This document shows, one piece after another, positions 35,144 to 45,835 of a DNA stretch of 64,000 bases. This DNA comes from Monilinia fructicola (taxonomy: Eukaryota; Ascomycota; Leotiomycetes; Helotiales; Sclerotiniaceae), in NCBI GenBank assembly GCA_008692225.1, contig VICG01000009.1:1945001-2009000 (forward strand), in the 5' to 3' direction. The translations under genes were made by a program, and so were the position numbers. Positions within the stretch are counted from its first letter, which is position 1, and every line of letters begins with the position of its first letter. The notes beneath the pieces are model-generated. The model was not told where the DNA came from. It worked only from the letters and a program-made list of their open reading frames with translations, and searched no databases.

Positions 35144-36133
35144 ATGAAGCTATCCACATTACCCTTTCAAGTCCCCCTCCTCTACACCACCCAAGCCGCA
35201 AACACACATTACTCAGAACCATCTACCAATTTCCCGAACCCGTTCACATTGAGAATATCCACACTCGAGAGAATGGCCAGCTCCTCCTGAGCACCTTTGC
35301 CAACGGCACTCTATTCACCCTCGACCCCACCGCGGCAAACGCCTCCATAAGCCCCGTCGTCACGCTAAGCCACGAGCCAGGCTACGCCCTCACGGGCATC
35401 GCCTCGCTCGGCCACAACCAATACGCCATCAGCGGCGGCATGCACCCCTCCTCCGACCCCTCCTTCAGCTTCCAGAACGGCAGCATGGCCATCCACGTGA
35501 TATCGATACCGGACGACGCGCACGCCGGCGCGGGCGTCATCCTCGCCACCATCCCCATCGCGAACCCCCACGAGCAGCTCCTCAACGGCATGGCCGCGCT
35601 GCCCGCCACGCCGTGGATCGTGCTGAGCGCCGAGTCCCTCTGCGGATGCATCTACCGCATCGACACGCGCACGCTCGACTACCGCATCATCTTCGCCTCG
35701 GCGGCCTTTGCGTCCGCGAACCCCGCGATGCCGCTGGGGATCAACGGGCTGCAGATCCGGGGGCGGCACCTGTACTTTACGAATTCCGGGCAGGGCATCT
35801 TTGGGCGCGTGGAGATCGATCGCGGGGGGTAATAGCGTGGGGGGCGTCGAGGTGGTGGCGCGCTGGCGGAACACGCTCGGGCGCGAGGAGGAGTTTTATG
35901 ATGATTTCACGCTGGATCGGCGGGGGAATGCGTACGTGGCGTTGCATCCTCATTCTGTGGTGAGGATTGCGCCGGATGGTGGGCAGATGGTTGTGGTGGG
36001 GGGTGGTAATAGCACGTTTCTTTTGGAACCGACGGCGCTTTCCACGTCGGGGGATGGGAAGTCTGTTTACTTGGTCACTGGAGGTGCAAAGATGGGATCC
36101 AAGGGTGGTCAGGTTATTCAGATAGTGATTTGA
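35144..36133 (+). pseudogene. SMP-30/gluconolactonase-like secreted beta-propeller, frame-broken
   Basis: A six-bladed-propeller protein of the SMP-30/calcium-dependent phosphotriesterase type. Its conserved sections are spread over two frames. The ATG at 35144 opens a signal-like peptide (MKLSTLPFQVPLLYTTQAA). The body continues in another frame from about 35220 (YQFPEPVHIENIHTRENGQL, LLNGMAALPATPWIVLSAES, PLGINGLQIRGRHLYFTNSG). After a G6 run at 35824-35829 it returns to the first frame (DDFTLDRRGNAYVALHPHSV). It stops at 36133. A one-base loss in the leader and a one-base gain in the G run would explain both breaks. The segment 35340-36070 is strikingly GC-rich compared with everything around it, suggesting transfer or a distinct history. 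Full family length would be about 325 residues. It is either a recent pseudogene or affected by sequencing indels. Confidence 0.7.
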
Positions 36134-36735
36134 TCAAGTTTGTGTTTTTTCCTCCACAGTTCTTGCCAGTGGTTTTAGATTGGTAGGATTACCGCAATAC
36201 CATACAGCAAACGAGGCATGATTACTGGTAAGTAGATCCAAATGAATTTCCCTCATCACATCGTTTCACGGGGAAAATCAATTGAGGATGGATAATTGGA
36301 ATATTGCCATGGCACACATTCTCCGTGTGATTGTGATAAGCGACTGAAATGATTCATCCGCATGATAAACTGGAATGATTGCCTTGGAATACAAAAATTG
36401 AGATGAATCTCAAATTTCAGCGGAAAGAATCAATCCAACAGGATTTCCCATGATACAAATTAATCCTCTGACCTTTAAGATGATTCGCACCAAGAACAAC
36501 TTACCACAGCACGATGAAATTGAGATTTTCCATTTTGTTCATCAACGTCATAAAGTATCTCTTGTCGTATCATGATCCTACCTCTCCCCAGACTGGTAAG
36601 TCGACATCAACCACAATTGGTTTATTAAACTTCTTCCCCCCTCTTCCTTTTCCATGTGGCCAACTTGATGCCATCATGGCTGCATTAACCACACAAGTTT
36701 CTTGTCGACCCATTCTTCCTGATAGAGCCTCTACA
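36134..36735. other. Convergent spacer
   Basis: This lies between the propeller gene and the minus-strand phosphoesterase. The segment 36190-36500 is rich in ATGATT/TTGAAT words. No gene is recognised. A plus-strand open frame from 36514 runs antisense into the phosphoesterase and is judged spurious. Confidence 0.5.
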
Positions 36736-37747
36736 TCACAGCGTAATGATGGTGGCACTCCACCTTGTCCTCGAGCCGGTAAGAGTATTTCCTCGGGTAT
36801 TGCGAGCAGACTCTTTGTCACATTTGATATTTGCCATTTTAGTCATGGGATTCTTCCGACGCCACTTTATTCGATCTGATGTAGTGGCTTCAGGTAAAAT
36901 GGGTATACCAGTCCCGGTTGATGTTGACAAGTTACTGGAGCTAGCAGTAGATGAACTGGTAATATTTTCCCAGTTCCCCAAGGATCCATCATTCTTGAAA
37001 GAATCATCTCTTACTTTTCCTCTTGAAGTCAAATCTATCAAGGACATCTTCTTGTTATCTTTACCCGGATCTTCCCAACGGACAACACCATTTTCCTTGA
37101 ATTTGACATTTGAAGATCCGAGATCCCATTGTATTATCTCAGCACCTCGTCCTTCATGTACATGCCCACAAATTGCTAATCGTGGACGAATTCTCCATAA
37201 TGCTTGACGTAGATACTCACAACCTGCAGCAACACGATCGTTCCTTTCATCACAATGATATTTGGGTGGTGTATGAGTAAGAACTATATCAACGTCTAAC
37301 GGAATATCATCCCATCTTTTTGATGCTTCAGATTGAGAATAACCGAAGGCCCACATTCCTTTTGGCAGGGGAAAAAGGAGAACCGAAAATACGAAACGTG
37401 GTATGTGGGCCAGTGGATGATGCTAAAGAAACTTCGGCCACTTCATGATTAAGGTACAAGATTGAAGGGGAACGATTCAATAATTCTTGACATTTTGTGG
37501 TATCTTGTGGATTTTGATTATGAAAGTAAAGACCATACTGGGAGTAAAATGATGGGTCGAGGGTTATATCATGGTTACCTTGCATAATGATTAGTTTTGT
37601 TGTTCGGAATAAATGAGTTGTAAATATAAGAGTTTATGGAGGATTATAAAGAAGGGGTTTCCTAGTATCCAACTGGGTAACTTGGTGATGTGATGCAGAT
37701 AAATAGATGTATATGAAGGATGAGGAGGACTAGAGGGGTGGAGAGGG

Positions 37748-38020
37748 TGGAGGAGTGGAGGAGTGGAGGAGTGGAGGAGTGGAGGAGTGGAGGAGTGGAG
37801 GAGTGGAGGAGTGGAGGAGTGGAGGAGTGGAAGGACTGGAGGACTGGAGGACTGGAGGACTGGAGGACTGGAGGACTGGAGGACTGGAGGACTGAGGACT
37901 GGAGACAAGAGGAGGACAAGGAGGACAAGAGGACAAGAGGACAAGAGGACAAGAGGACAAGAGGACAAGAGGACAAGAGGACAAGAGGACAAGAGGACAA
38001 GAGGACAAGACGACAAGAGG
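37748..38020. repeat. Three successive 8-bp minisatellites in the phosphoesterase intron
   Basis: On the plus strand, GGAGTGGA repeats (about 37748-37832) give way to GGACTGGA (about 37832-37895) and then GGACAAGA (about 37910-38020). All have the same 8-bp period and differ by one to three bases. They fill more than half of a 491-bp intron. Confidence 0.85.
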
Positions 38021-38339
38021 ATAAGAGGACTATAAGGACTGGGAGTACTAGGAGGGCTAGATCACATACCAGCAATAATAATTTTGGCTTCAAAATCAGT
38101 TTCTTTCAATCCATTTAATACTCTTCTCTAATTCTGAATAATTTCCTTGATTTGTTAAATCTCCTGCATGAATGAGAACATCGCCTTTTGGAAGTTTGAA
38201 CGATCCATGAGATGTACCATTGTGAGTATCGGAAATACAAACGAAACGAGTTTTTCGAGTAATAATTGTCTGAGGAATTCTAGACATTTGGGGGTTTTGT
38301 GATGATGAATTGATACAAGGGGTTTGATAATTTTGATCG

Positions 38340-38410
38340 TTTTGAGAGGGTTGAGAGGGTTGAGAGGGTTGAGAGGGTTGAGAGGGTTGAGAGGGTTGAG
38401 AGGGTTGAGA
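38340..38410. repeat. 9-bp coding minisatellite (Ser-Gln-Pro)
   Basis: Seven to eight copies of TTGAGAGGG (plus strand) encode SQP repeats on the minus strand, between the acidic N-terminus and the catalytic domain of the phosphoesterase. Confidence 0.85.
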
Positions 38411-40290
38411 GTCCTGATAGTCCTGATAGTCTTGACAGTTATCTTGAGAGTCGTGATAATCATGAGAATCTTGACAACAATCTTCAGAATCTTCATATCC
38501 CAAACGATCAAGTATATAAGATGAATCCGTCATGATGAAATACTTTGATACCTCATGTGGTTTGACAAAGAAACGAGAAAGGAGAAAGGGGAAAGGGGAA
38601 ACGATAATGACAATTCCTTGGGAAGGATTTTGACGAATGTCGGAAGAGAATGATAAAGGTATGTGTATGTGGATGTGGATGTCTATGTACCGCCCGGTAC
38701 ATGATTATCCATATATGGAATATCCGGTTCCCAGGGTTTTTGATGAGATGTCCGATTTGAATTGATTGTATTGTGCCCAGGTGGTAATTGTATTGTACGG
38801 AGTAAGATGCAGCAACAGTTATTTATTGATAAGTGTAGGTTGGTGGCTGGTGGTTGGTGGCTGGTGGTTGGTGATTGTTGGTGGTTGGTGGTTGGTGGTT
38901 GGTGTAAAAGGAAGGAAGGAAATTCCAAGAGACAAGGCTGAGAATTGGATAAGGAAGATGAAATTCATAAGAGTTGATTCGATTTGTCCAAATGATACCA
39001 CTTACATAATTTATTGATTGCTGCTGTATGGATCTTTACCTTGCCTTGCCTTTGCCTTTACCTTTGCCTTTACCTTTGCCTTTTTGCCTTACCCTTCTTA
39101 GCTTAGCTCCGCTTGGCTTGATACTGTACCTCTACTCAATTTATACTTCACACAGCATCAAAAAAATGACATTCATGTACTGGATACCTCCTATCTACAT
39201 ACCTAGTATGTATTTGATCTACCTACCTACTCTACCTACTCTACCTACCTACCTACCTATCTACTCTACCTAGGTTGTATATCTTTGTTCATCCATTTCT
39301 CATACATCCTCATCCTCATCCACATCCTCATCCACATCCACATCCACATCCACATCCATATGAGATCAAAGAAAAAGAGTCCCAAAAAAAAGAAGTTCAT
39401 ATTGATTTTATTGAACACAACACAGATCAAATTACCGGTCGGATACCTTCTGGACCACCTGCCAAACTCCTTAACCAATCCAAATCCTGGTTAGATCCGC
39501 TTTTCCCCCAACTATCCTACAGAGGTACTGCTCCATACCAAGGTAGGGAAAGGTCACCTAGACAGCCCAAGCAAGAAGTTCCAAGGTAATTCATAAAGTA
39601 TGAATTCTCTCTAGTATTTACCTACCTAGGTAATATCCTAATCACCGTACGGTAGTGATCTAGGCCGGGATTGGAGGTCTGTCTAAGCAGGTAGAATAGT
39701 ACTCCGAATTCTACGGAGTACTGTCTGTACTGTACCTACTACCTAGATACCTCCCTCCCCCAGTACAATACTTGTACTGTACATGGATACTCCTACAGTA
39801 GGCAAGCATTCAGGGTTACCTTACATCACGTGCCTTGTATAATAAAACACCTAGGTAAGCTGGTAGCCGGACAGGACCAGTATGATTGGAATACGGAGTA
39901 GTACTTTCTTGACACGACCCATTAATATGGACCCACCCAGATTCTTTCATTTCATTCGTTAACCTTAATTAAATCAAGAGAAATCAACCATTCATGGTTC
40001 ATTGGTTCGTTGTTCATCGTTCATCGTTCATCCATCATCCATCATCCATCATCCATCATCATCATTTATCATTCATCCTAACAGTATCTAGCTGCAGGTA
40101 GTTATTATTACTACTTGTACGGAGTACTTGTACTGTGTTCCGTACAGTACTGCAGTACTGCACCTACCTAGTGTCTAGGTCTTCACCGTCCATGGATACC
40201 CACACACCCGCACACCCGCACACCCGCATTATCATCCACCGCCAGTTTCCTCTGTACATTACTTGTATGTCTTTGGTATATGAAAAGGGT

Positions 40291-40331
40291 ATGAATGAAT
40301 GAATGAATGAATGAATGAATGAATGAATGAA
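40291..40331. repeat. GAAT tetranucleotide array
   Basis: About ten GAAT units in intergenic DNA. Confidence 0.85.
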
Positions 40332-41537
40332 AGATTGAATATCAAGGCATGTACAGTATAATATACCCAGGTAGGTATAACATTACCTAGTACATTAATA
40401 ACAATACCTAGGTATGTGAGCGGTAGAGTGTGAATGAATCTCAAGCTACTCCCATTTAGCAAAGCTTAACATTATTTATTCTTATTATTATTTTTATTCT
40501 TATTATTCTTATTATTCTTATTATTCTTATTATTACTTTATTATTATTATACCGAAATCCCCTGCTCAAGATACTTGTACTGCTCGGTACATATACAAGG
40601 ACACCAGAATATATACCAAGTACCCTCTTAGTCAATATATCCGATGGAGTCTCAAACTTACAACCCTACAAACTTTCAATCTCTCAACATCTCAATCTCT
40701 CAATAGCTTCTCTTTTTTTTTTCATTCTTTCATTTTCTTTCAATCTCTTTACCTACTCTACCTGTCTACTCTACCTATCTACCTATCTATCTACCTACCT
40801 ATCTACATATCCATCTACCCATCTACCCACCCGTCTACCTCCCCATCTACCTCCCCATCTACCTATCTTCAACTTTACTTTCAACTTCTATTCTAACCCA
40901 CCACCACACTTTGAAGGGGGAAAAGAAGACAAAGACAAAGACCAAGACAAAGAAGAAGACCGGGAAGAAGAGGAAGAAGGAAAAGAAGGAGAAGCCGTGT
41001 TTAACCTTCCAATGGCCGTTAAATCTCAGCATCGTCCCGTCACTCAATAAAATCCCCAATCCATCTTGTTATTCAAGAATAAATTAATAATTACCCTCCC
41101 TGCCCATCATCAGTATAATCGCCGTTGTGTCCATTTGGCACTGCCGCACTGCAGATGCACGTTCACAAGTCCACCACATACATACGTACATTCACCATTC
41201 ACTACAGAAAGTCTCTCCTATTTTCCTATCAACCAACCCGAATGATCTTTTGAGGATCTCGGGCCATCCTAGGTATCCATCTTGCAATCAAACATTCATT
41301 CGGAACGGTGGAAATCTCTTTTAACCTCAACATTGGGTATTTGGGTCTTTGGATGTTTGGATATTGAATCCTGTCATACTTCAGAAGGATAACTGGTGCG
41401 AAGAACGAAGCACGAGGAACCCAGATCGAATTACCTTTTATTCGCCAATTCGAGATTTGGAGAATCTTCAATATTTCATTCATTATTCATTATTCCAATC
41501 ATAACCCGATTCCGATAAAGAAGATTGTTATTGATAG

Positions 41538-41640
41538 GTTGGTTGATTGGTTGATTGGTTGATTGATTGATTCATTGATTCATTGATTCATTGATTCATT
41601 GATTCATTGATTCATTGATTCATTCATTGATTGATTGATT
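41538..41640. repeat. ATTGATTC array upstream of the CaaX gene
   Basis: TTGGTTGA units pass into ATTGATTC octamers over about 100 bp. The array ends about 155 bases upstream of the start codon at 41796, so it lies in the probable promoter or leader. Confidence 0.85.
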
Positions 41641-41795
41641 GGAAAGAACAGCTCATTGAGAGAAGAGTGAATTTATTTCACTAGGTGGTCACAAGTGAAA
41701 GGAGCTTTCCAAGGCTGCCCAGGTCTTTTCAAACAGACCGACCTGGTGGTCAAAGGGAAGAAAAGAGGATTCCAAGGTTGGGCGTAATAATAAGA

Positions 41796-43544
41796 ATGGC
41801 GACGATCTCTACATCACAAGCCCACACAAGCTTGACACCACCAAGTAGTTCTCACGGTGAAGATTCCTGGAATTATTCCGTACCAGCTCAACTAGAGGTA
41901 ATTAATTGATCTCGAGGAATTACTTCCGACTTCTCATAAATTGACTCCTTGTGCTAATTAAAGTTTCTTCAGCCCACCTCACCGACAAACGTCGACTATT
42001 TTCAAAATCATCATCGACAAACCTCTCGAACGAACGGTCACGCATTACATCCAAGCACTGAAACCTTTGGTCCCAACGCTACTCACGATTACAATAATTA
42101 TTTGGCTCCAGTTGGCGCAAATGAATTAAATCGACAAAAGAGCGATATCAGCGACACTCACAGCGCTCCTGATAGTTTATTGGATCTATATGGAAATAAC
42201 AAAGGTGGTCAAAGTATGGATTCTGGGGACCGGAGAGGCATAGATGGCGGAAATCATGAAATGGACGATGCGGAACACGATAGATGGATTCACAGAGATA
42301 AATTGGCTAGGATTGAGAATGAAGAATTGCAAGCAGCTGGGATAACGATACCACGACCAAGGACCGCGAGTAAATCTAGTCGTCGAGATCGTAGTCAAGA
42401 TCATGGTAATGGTATCAGGAGCGAAGGGCAAAAAAGGCAGAAGGTGGGAGCAAACTCAATTGGGGATGGAGAAGCTTCAAATGCTTGGGATTTACGATTA
42501 CCTGAAGAGGCTGCGGGAGATCTTGGCACAAAAGGTCTATCCAAGATACCAATTTCGAAATCTAGTCCCTTACCAATCCCGATCGATTACCTGGAACGAG
42601 ATACACCCATCCCTCGAAAAAATGGTGGCAACTATGATGATAATGATCCATTGTCGTTTAAGCAAGCCAGAAGTCGAAGTCACAGCATTAAAAGTTCTCT
42701 TGTGCTTGACGATGCCACATCAACGTCTGCGAATGTACCTGTACCTACTCCCGCTAGAGTTTCACCAACGCCTGCTAGAGTATCACCAACTCCTCGAGCA
42801 TCACCATCAGACAAATCTCCTACCAAAAAGACACCTTCAGGACGGAAAGGATCTATTGGTGCAAATGCTGTACTCCCTGGAGGTCGACCAACAACACAAA
42901 AACAAAGGCCAAGGGGTGGAACTAATGCGCCAGATATACGACCAAGAACTCGTTCGGGTGATTTGATCAATGCATCGAAACGACCTGAAGGTGATCCACC
43001 TTGGTTGGCTACCATGTATAAACCAGATCCTCGATTACCACCTGATCAACAAGTCATTCCAACCCACGCAAAACGTATGCAACAAGAACAATGGGAGAAA
43101 GAGGGTAAATATGGAAATGTTTATGACACATCATTTAGACCATTAAATCAACAAGAGAACATGCCACGCCCAGATTCATTCTCATCTCCACCAGATGAAC
43201 CAGAGGAGCCAGAAGAACAACAGCCGGAAGAATCAACTTCAGAATGGCCTTTGACTGGTCCAAGATCACGTCCACCACATATATCACCAATTTCACCTGC
43301 TTCACCCGCTTTACCTGCTTCACCAACTTCACCAACTTCACCCGCTTCAGAAATTACTCCTAAATCACCAACATTAAGTGCAGGTGCAAGATCACAAGCT
43401 GAAAGAATTGGAAGTTATAGTACAATGCCCAAGATTGCAACTGGTAAACCTCAGGGTGTTAATATTCCAGATCCCAAACCACCAATTCGCGTTCAAGATT
43501 CCCCTGATTCAAATAAGGGTTGTGGTTGTTGTGTCATTATGTAA
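41796..43544 (+). CDS. Disordered CaaX-box protein, possible TeaR/Mod5-type cell-end marker
   Basis: Exon 1 (41796-41897, MATISTSQAHTSLTPPSSSH) and exon 2 (41973-43544) join in phase 0 through a 75-bp intron (GTAATT donor, GCTAAT branch, CTTCAG acceptor), giving about 557 residues. The protein is almost wholly Pro/Ser/Arg-rich and disordered, with repeats TPARVSP and a later SPASP/SPTSP tract. One ordered fungal-conserved block reads DPPWLATMYKPDPRLPPDQQ then IPTHAKRMQQEQWEKEGKYG. It ends GCGCCVIM, a CaaX prenylation box with adjacent cysteines suited to palmitoylation. That fits a plasma-membrane anchor at the hyphal tip, like Aspergillus TeaR or fission-yeast Mod5, which hold Kelch protein TeaA/Tea1. 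The TeaR assignment is from memory of architecture and moderate in confidence. The CaaX box is certain. Confidence 0.8.
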
Positions 43545-44079
43545 ATTTTTCCAAGGACGAATGAGGAATACGTTCTTTACATCAATATGGGTTTCCTATT
43601 TCTTTCGTTTGTAAATCGAGCCAAGCATGCAAGCACGAGAGTATTTTGGAGTTACGGAGCAAAAGTATTCAAACTTGATTTGAAGATTAGGTCTGAGCGA
43701 TCATCAAATTTTTTTTTTTCCTCTTTCACTGATAAACATAAAGGAATTCATATTTGTTGAAACTTCCATCCTCATTAATTGTTTATTGAAATTCTCAATT
43801 TGTGCTGGACACATGATAGAAATTACTTTGAGTTGGGGGGCAGGGGGGAAGGTTGTAGTGGTGACGGGAGGATGGGGATTAATGATGAAGAAGTAAAGAG
43901 GATTGATGAATTTATGAATTTTCCTACAAAGTCTCAGCGAGTAATTTTCCTAATATTGTCGTACCGTTACTGCGGTAGGAGGAGTGGTTTTTTTTTAAAT
44001 TGAATTTTTTTTTGCTTTTGATTCCCCAAATCGATTTCAGAGCGATGATACGATGTTGGGTGGTTGGGTTGTTGAGTGA

Positions 44080-44163
44080 TGGTGGATGGTGGGTGGTGGG
44101 TGGTGGATGGTGGATGGTGGATGGTGGATGGTGGATGGTGGATGGTGGATGGTGGATGGAGGG
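44080..44163. repeat. GGTGGAT heptamer minisatellite
   Basis: About eleven near-perfect 7-bp GGTGGAT units, degenerate at both ends. Confidence 0.85.
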
Positions 44164-44725
44164 TGGAAGATGGATGATGGATGCATGACTGGGAAGTTGG
44201 GGATTGACGGAGTAGGAGAAAGGGATAGGCAGGGAGGGGGTAGGAGACGGGATGATCAGAGAGGGGGGAAGGGCCGATGGAGGACAGACAGAGATACGGT
44301 GACACAGATTCGCAGAGAGAATGGATAATTTCGAACTGATTGATACCTTTTGCTACACAGCGCTACATATGCTAGGACGGCTACAGCTACAGCTACTTTT
44401 TGTATTTCATACCGCGGAGCGATGGGGCGCGAGCTTGATGGTGGGTGTGTGGAAGGGAGGGGATGTGTGGTGAGTGGCAGATGTGAAGGGAGTGGCAGAT
44501 GTGAAGGGTGTGGCAGATGTGAAGGGAGTGGCAGGTGTGAAGGGTGTGGGAGATTCGTGTACACAGTCATCCGAGAATTCAAATACATATTAGGATCTTT
44601 ATTGTGTTGGTTATTGAGTCTTGAGTTTGATTTTAATTGGTTTCTTTTTCGGGGGCGGGGGGGCGGAGGGGTTGTAGATGCTGGTGGTGATGGTTGGTTG
44701 GTGTTAATGGCTTGGATATGGTTGG

Positions 44726-44789
44726 TAGTGTAGTGTAGTGCAGTGTAGTAGTGTAGTGTAGTGTAGTGTAGTGTAGTGTAGTGTAGTGG
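44726..44789. repeat. GTGTA pentamer array
   Basis: About twelve GTGTA units with two interruptions. Confidence 0.85.
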
Positions 44790-44887
44790 TGTCATAGTTG
44801 TCTTGAGGTTACTTTTTTTTGCGAGGCAGCGTCGGGAGGGCAAAGGTGCAGCATGGAAATTTGCAGGGAGGTGATGTGCTGGGCGCG

Positions 44888-45097
44888 AGGAGGAGGAGGA
44901 GGGGGGGAGGAGGAGGAAGGGGGAGGAGGAGGAGGAGGGAGGAGGAGGAGGAGGAGGAGGAGGAGGAGGAGGAGGAGGGAGGAGGAGGAGGAGGGGGAGG
45001 AGGAGGGGGAGGAGGAGGAGGGGAGGAGAGGAGGAGGAGGGGGAGGAGGAGGGGGAGGAGGAGGAGGAGGAGGAGGAGGAGGGAGGAGGAGGAGGGG
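44888..45097. repeat. Long GGA polypurine tract
   Basis: About 210 bases of almost pure purine on the plus strand, mostly GGA with G-run interruptions. Such tracts can form triplex or G-quadruplex structures. Confidence 0.9.
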
Positions 45098-45835
45098 AAT
45101 ATCGAGCAGAGCGTTTGAGCAACTCCCCCGCGCGCGCGTGTGTATGATCTGGAAGGCCAAGGCGGGAGGGAGCGCGGGAAGTGAGGAATGGATTCATCGT
45201 GGGATAGAGCTTGATGCTGCAGGTGGGTGGAGGTATGCGGAACTTGTGCGAGCGAGTCGGGGTGAGGAGAGAAGTGTTTCTCCGGCTGGAGGTTCTCCAG
45301 ATACGCATTTAGCATACTGTGGATGACGAGTGTTATCGGGATTAGAGTGGCTCCAGGAATGGAATGGAGGGCGGGAATGAGATCTGTGGCGTTATATTTA
45401 CTGGATATCGTGTTCTCTGTGTGTACTCTTCCTCTCACACATGTCTTTCATTGAGTTATTTACCTCTAACCCGACAAGACGATTGTCTCACGAGGGAGGA
45501 GCCATATATCTACCCCTTCGCCTCAGGCCCACCACTGGTGTCCCCCCCACTCCCTTTATAACACCTTCTTACAATATCCACCTTGAATGTCAATTTGGTT
45601 ACAAAGTCAGGAAACATCACTCATGTTTTAAGTATATCTGGGGTAACGTTGCATTATTAAACTCTAAAACAGAGAACAAAATACCCCAAAAGATCCTTCA
45701 TCCCTCCATCGTGTTCTCAACCATTCCCCCTATCACAATTCCTCCATCCCAACCCTATCCACCCATATCTTCCCATAACCTCCCCTAACCTCCCCTTCTC
45801 TATCCTATCCTATCCTTCCCTCCCCTATCCTACCC

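Larger units (their letters stand above)
36736..38533 (-). pseudogene. Calcineurin-like metallophosphoesterase, two frame breaks
   Basis: A metallophosphoesterase of the fungal MPPED/239FB-like type. Exon 1 (38070-38533) starts at ATG (MTDSSYILDRLGYEDSED). It has a Ser-Gln-Pro repeat, then the metal motifs CISDTHN and GDLTNQG. A 491-bp intron (37579-38069, GTATGT donor, GCAAG acceptor) joins in phase to GNHDITLDP. Exon 2 carries IFGSPFSPAK, then VLTHTPPKYHCD and CGHVHEGRG, so every metal-ligand motif survives. However, the frame shifts by one base at an A-rich spot (plus strand T run at 38101-38107) and again at T4 at 37360-37363. Each looks like one extra A in the coding strand. The preserved catalytic motifs suggest either very recent loss or an indel error. 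A Ser-rich tail ends at 36736. Confidence 0.72.
38534..41795. other. Repeat-rich gene-free region
   Basis: About 3.3 kb without a supported gene. It holds GGTGGTTG repeats (38840-38905), TTGCCTTTACC repeats (39050-39080), CTAC tracts (39225-39270), CACATCCTCATC repeats (39296-39358), GAAT (40291-40331), TTATTA (40475-40550) and CTACCTAT (40750-40870) arrays, and ATTGATTC (41538-41640). Copies of TACGGAGTA and CCTAGGTA motifs cluster at 38790-40170. Several open frames here are repeat artefacts. Confidence 0.55.
43545..45835. other. Low-complexity gene-free region
   Basis: No gene is supported. It contains GGTGGAT repeats (44080-44163), AGTGGCAGATGTGAAGGG repeats (44470-44545), GTGTA repeats (44726-44789) and a long GGA tract (44888-45097). 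C/T-rich tracts lie before 45835. Large open frames on both strands over 44250-45440 encode Pro/Ser/Leu or Gly/Arg/Glu runs and are artefacts. Confidence 0.6.

Noticed and set aside
37591..38118. Open frames on both strands through the 8-bp minisatellites
   Set aside because: The region is inside an intron with matched splice sites. The frames exist only because the repeats lack stops.
44256..45438. Large minus-strand frames (up to 350 residues) and plus-strand Gly/Arg frames
   Set aside because: They arise from the GGA polypurine tract and neighbouring arrays, giving Pro/Ser/Leu or Gly/Arg/Glu runs.
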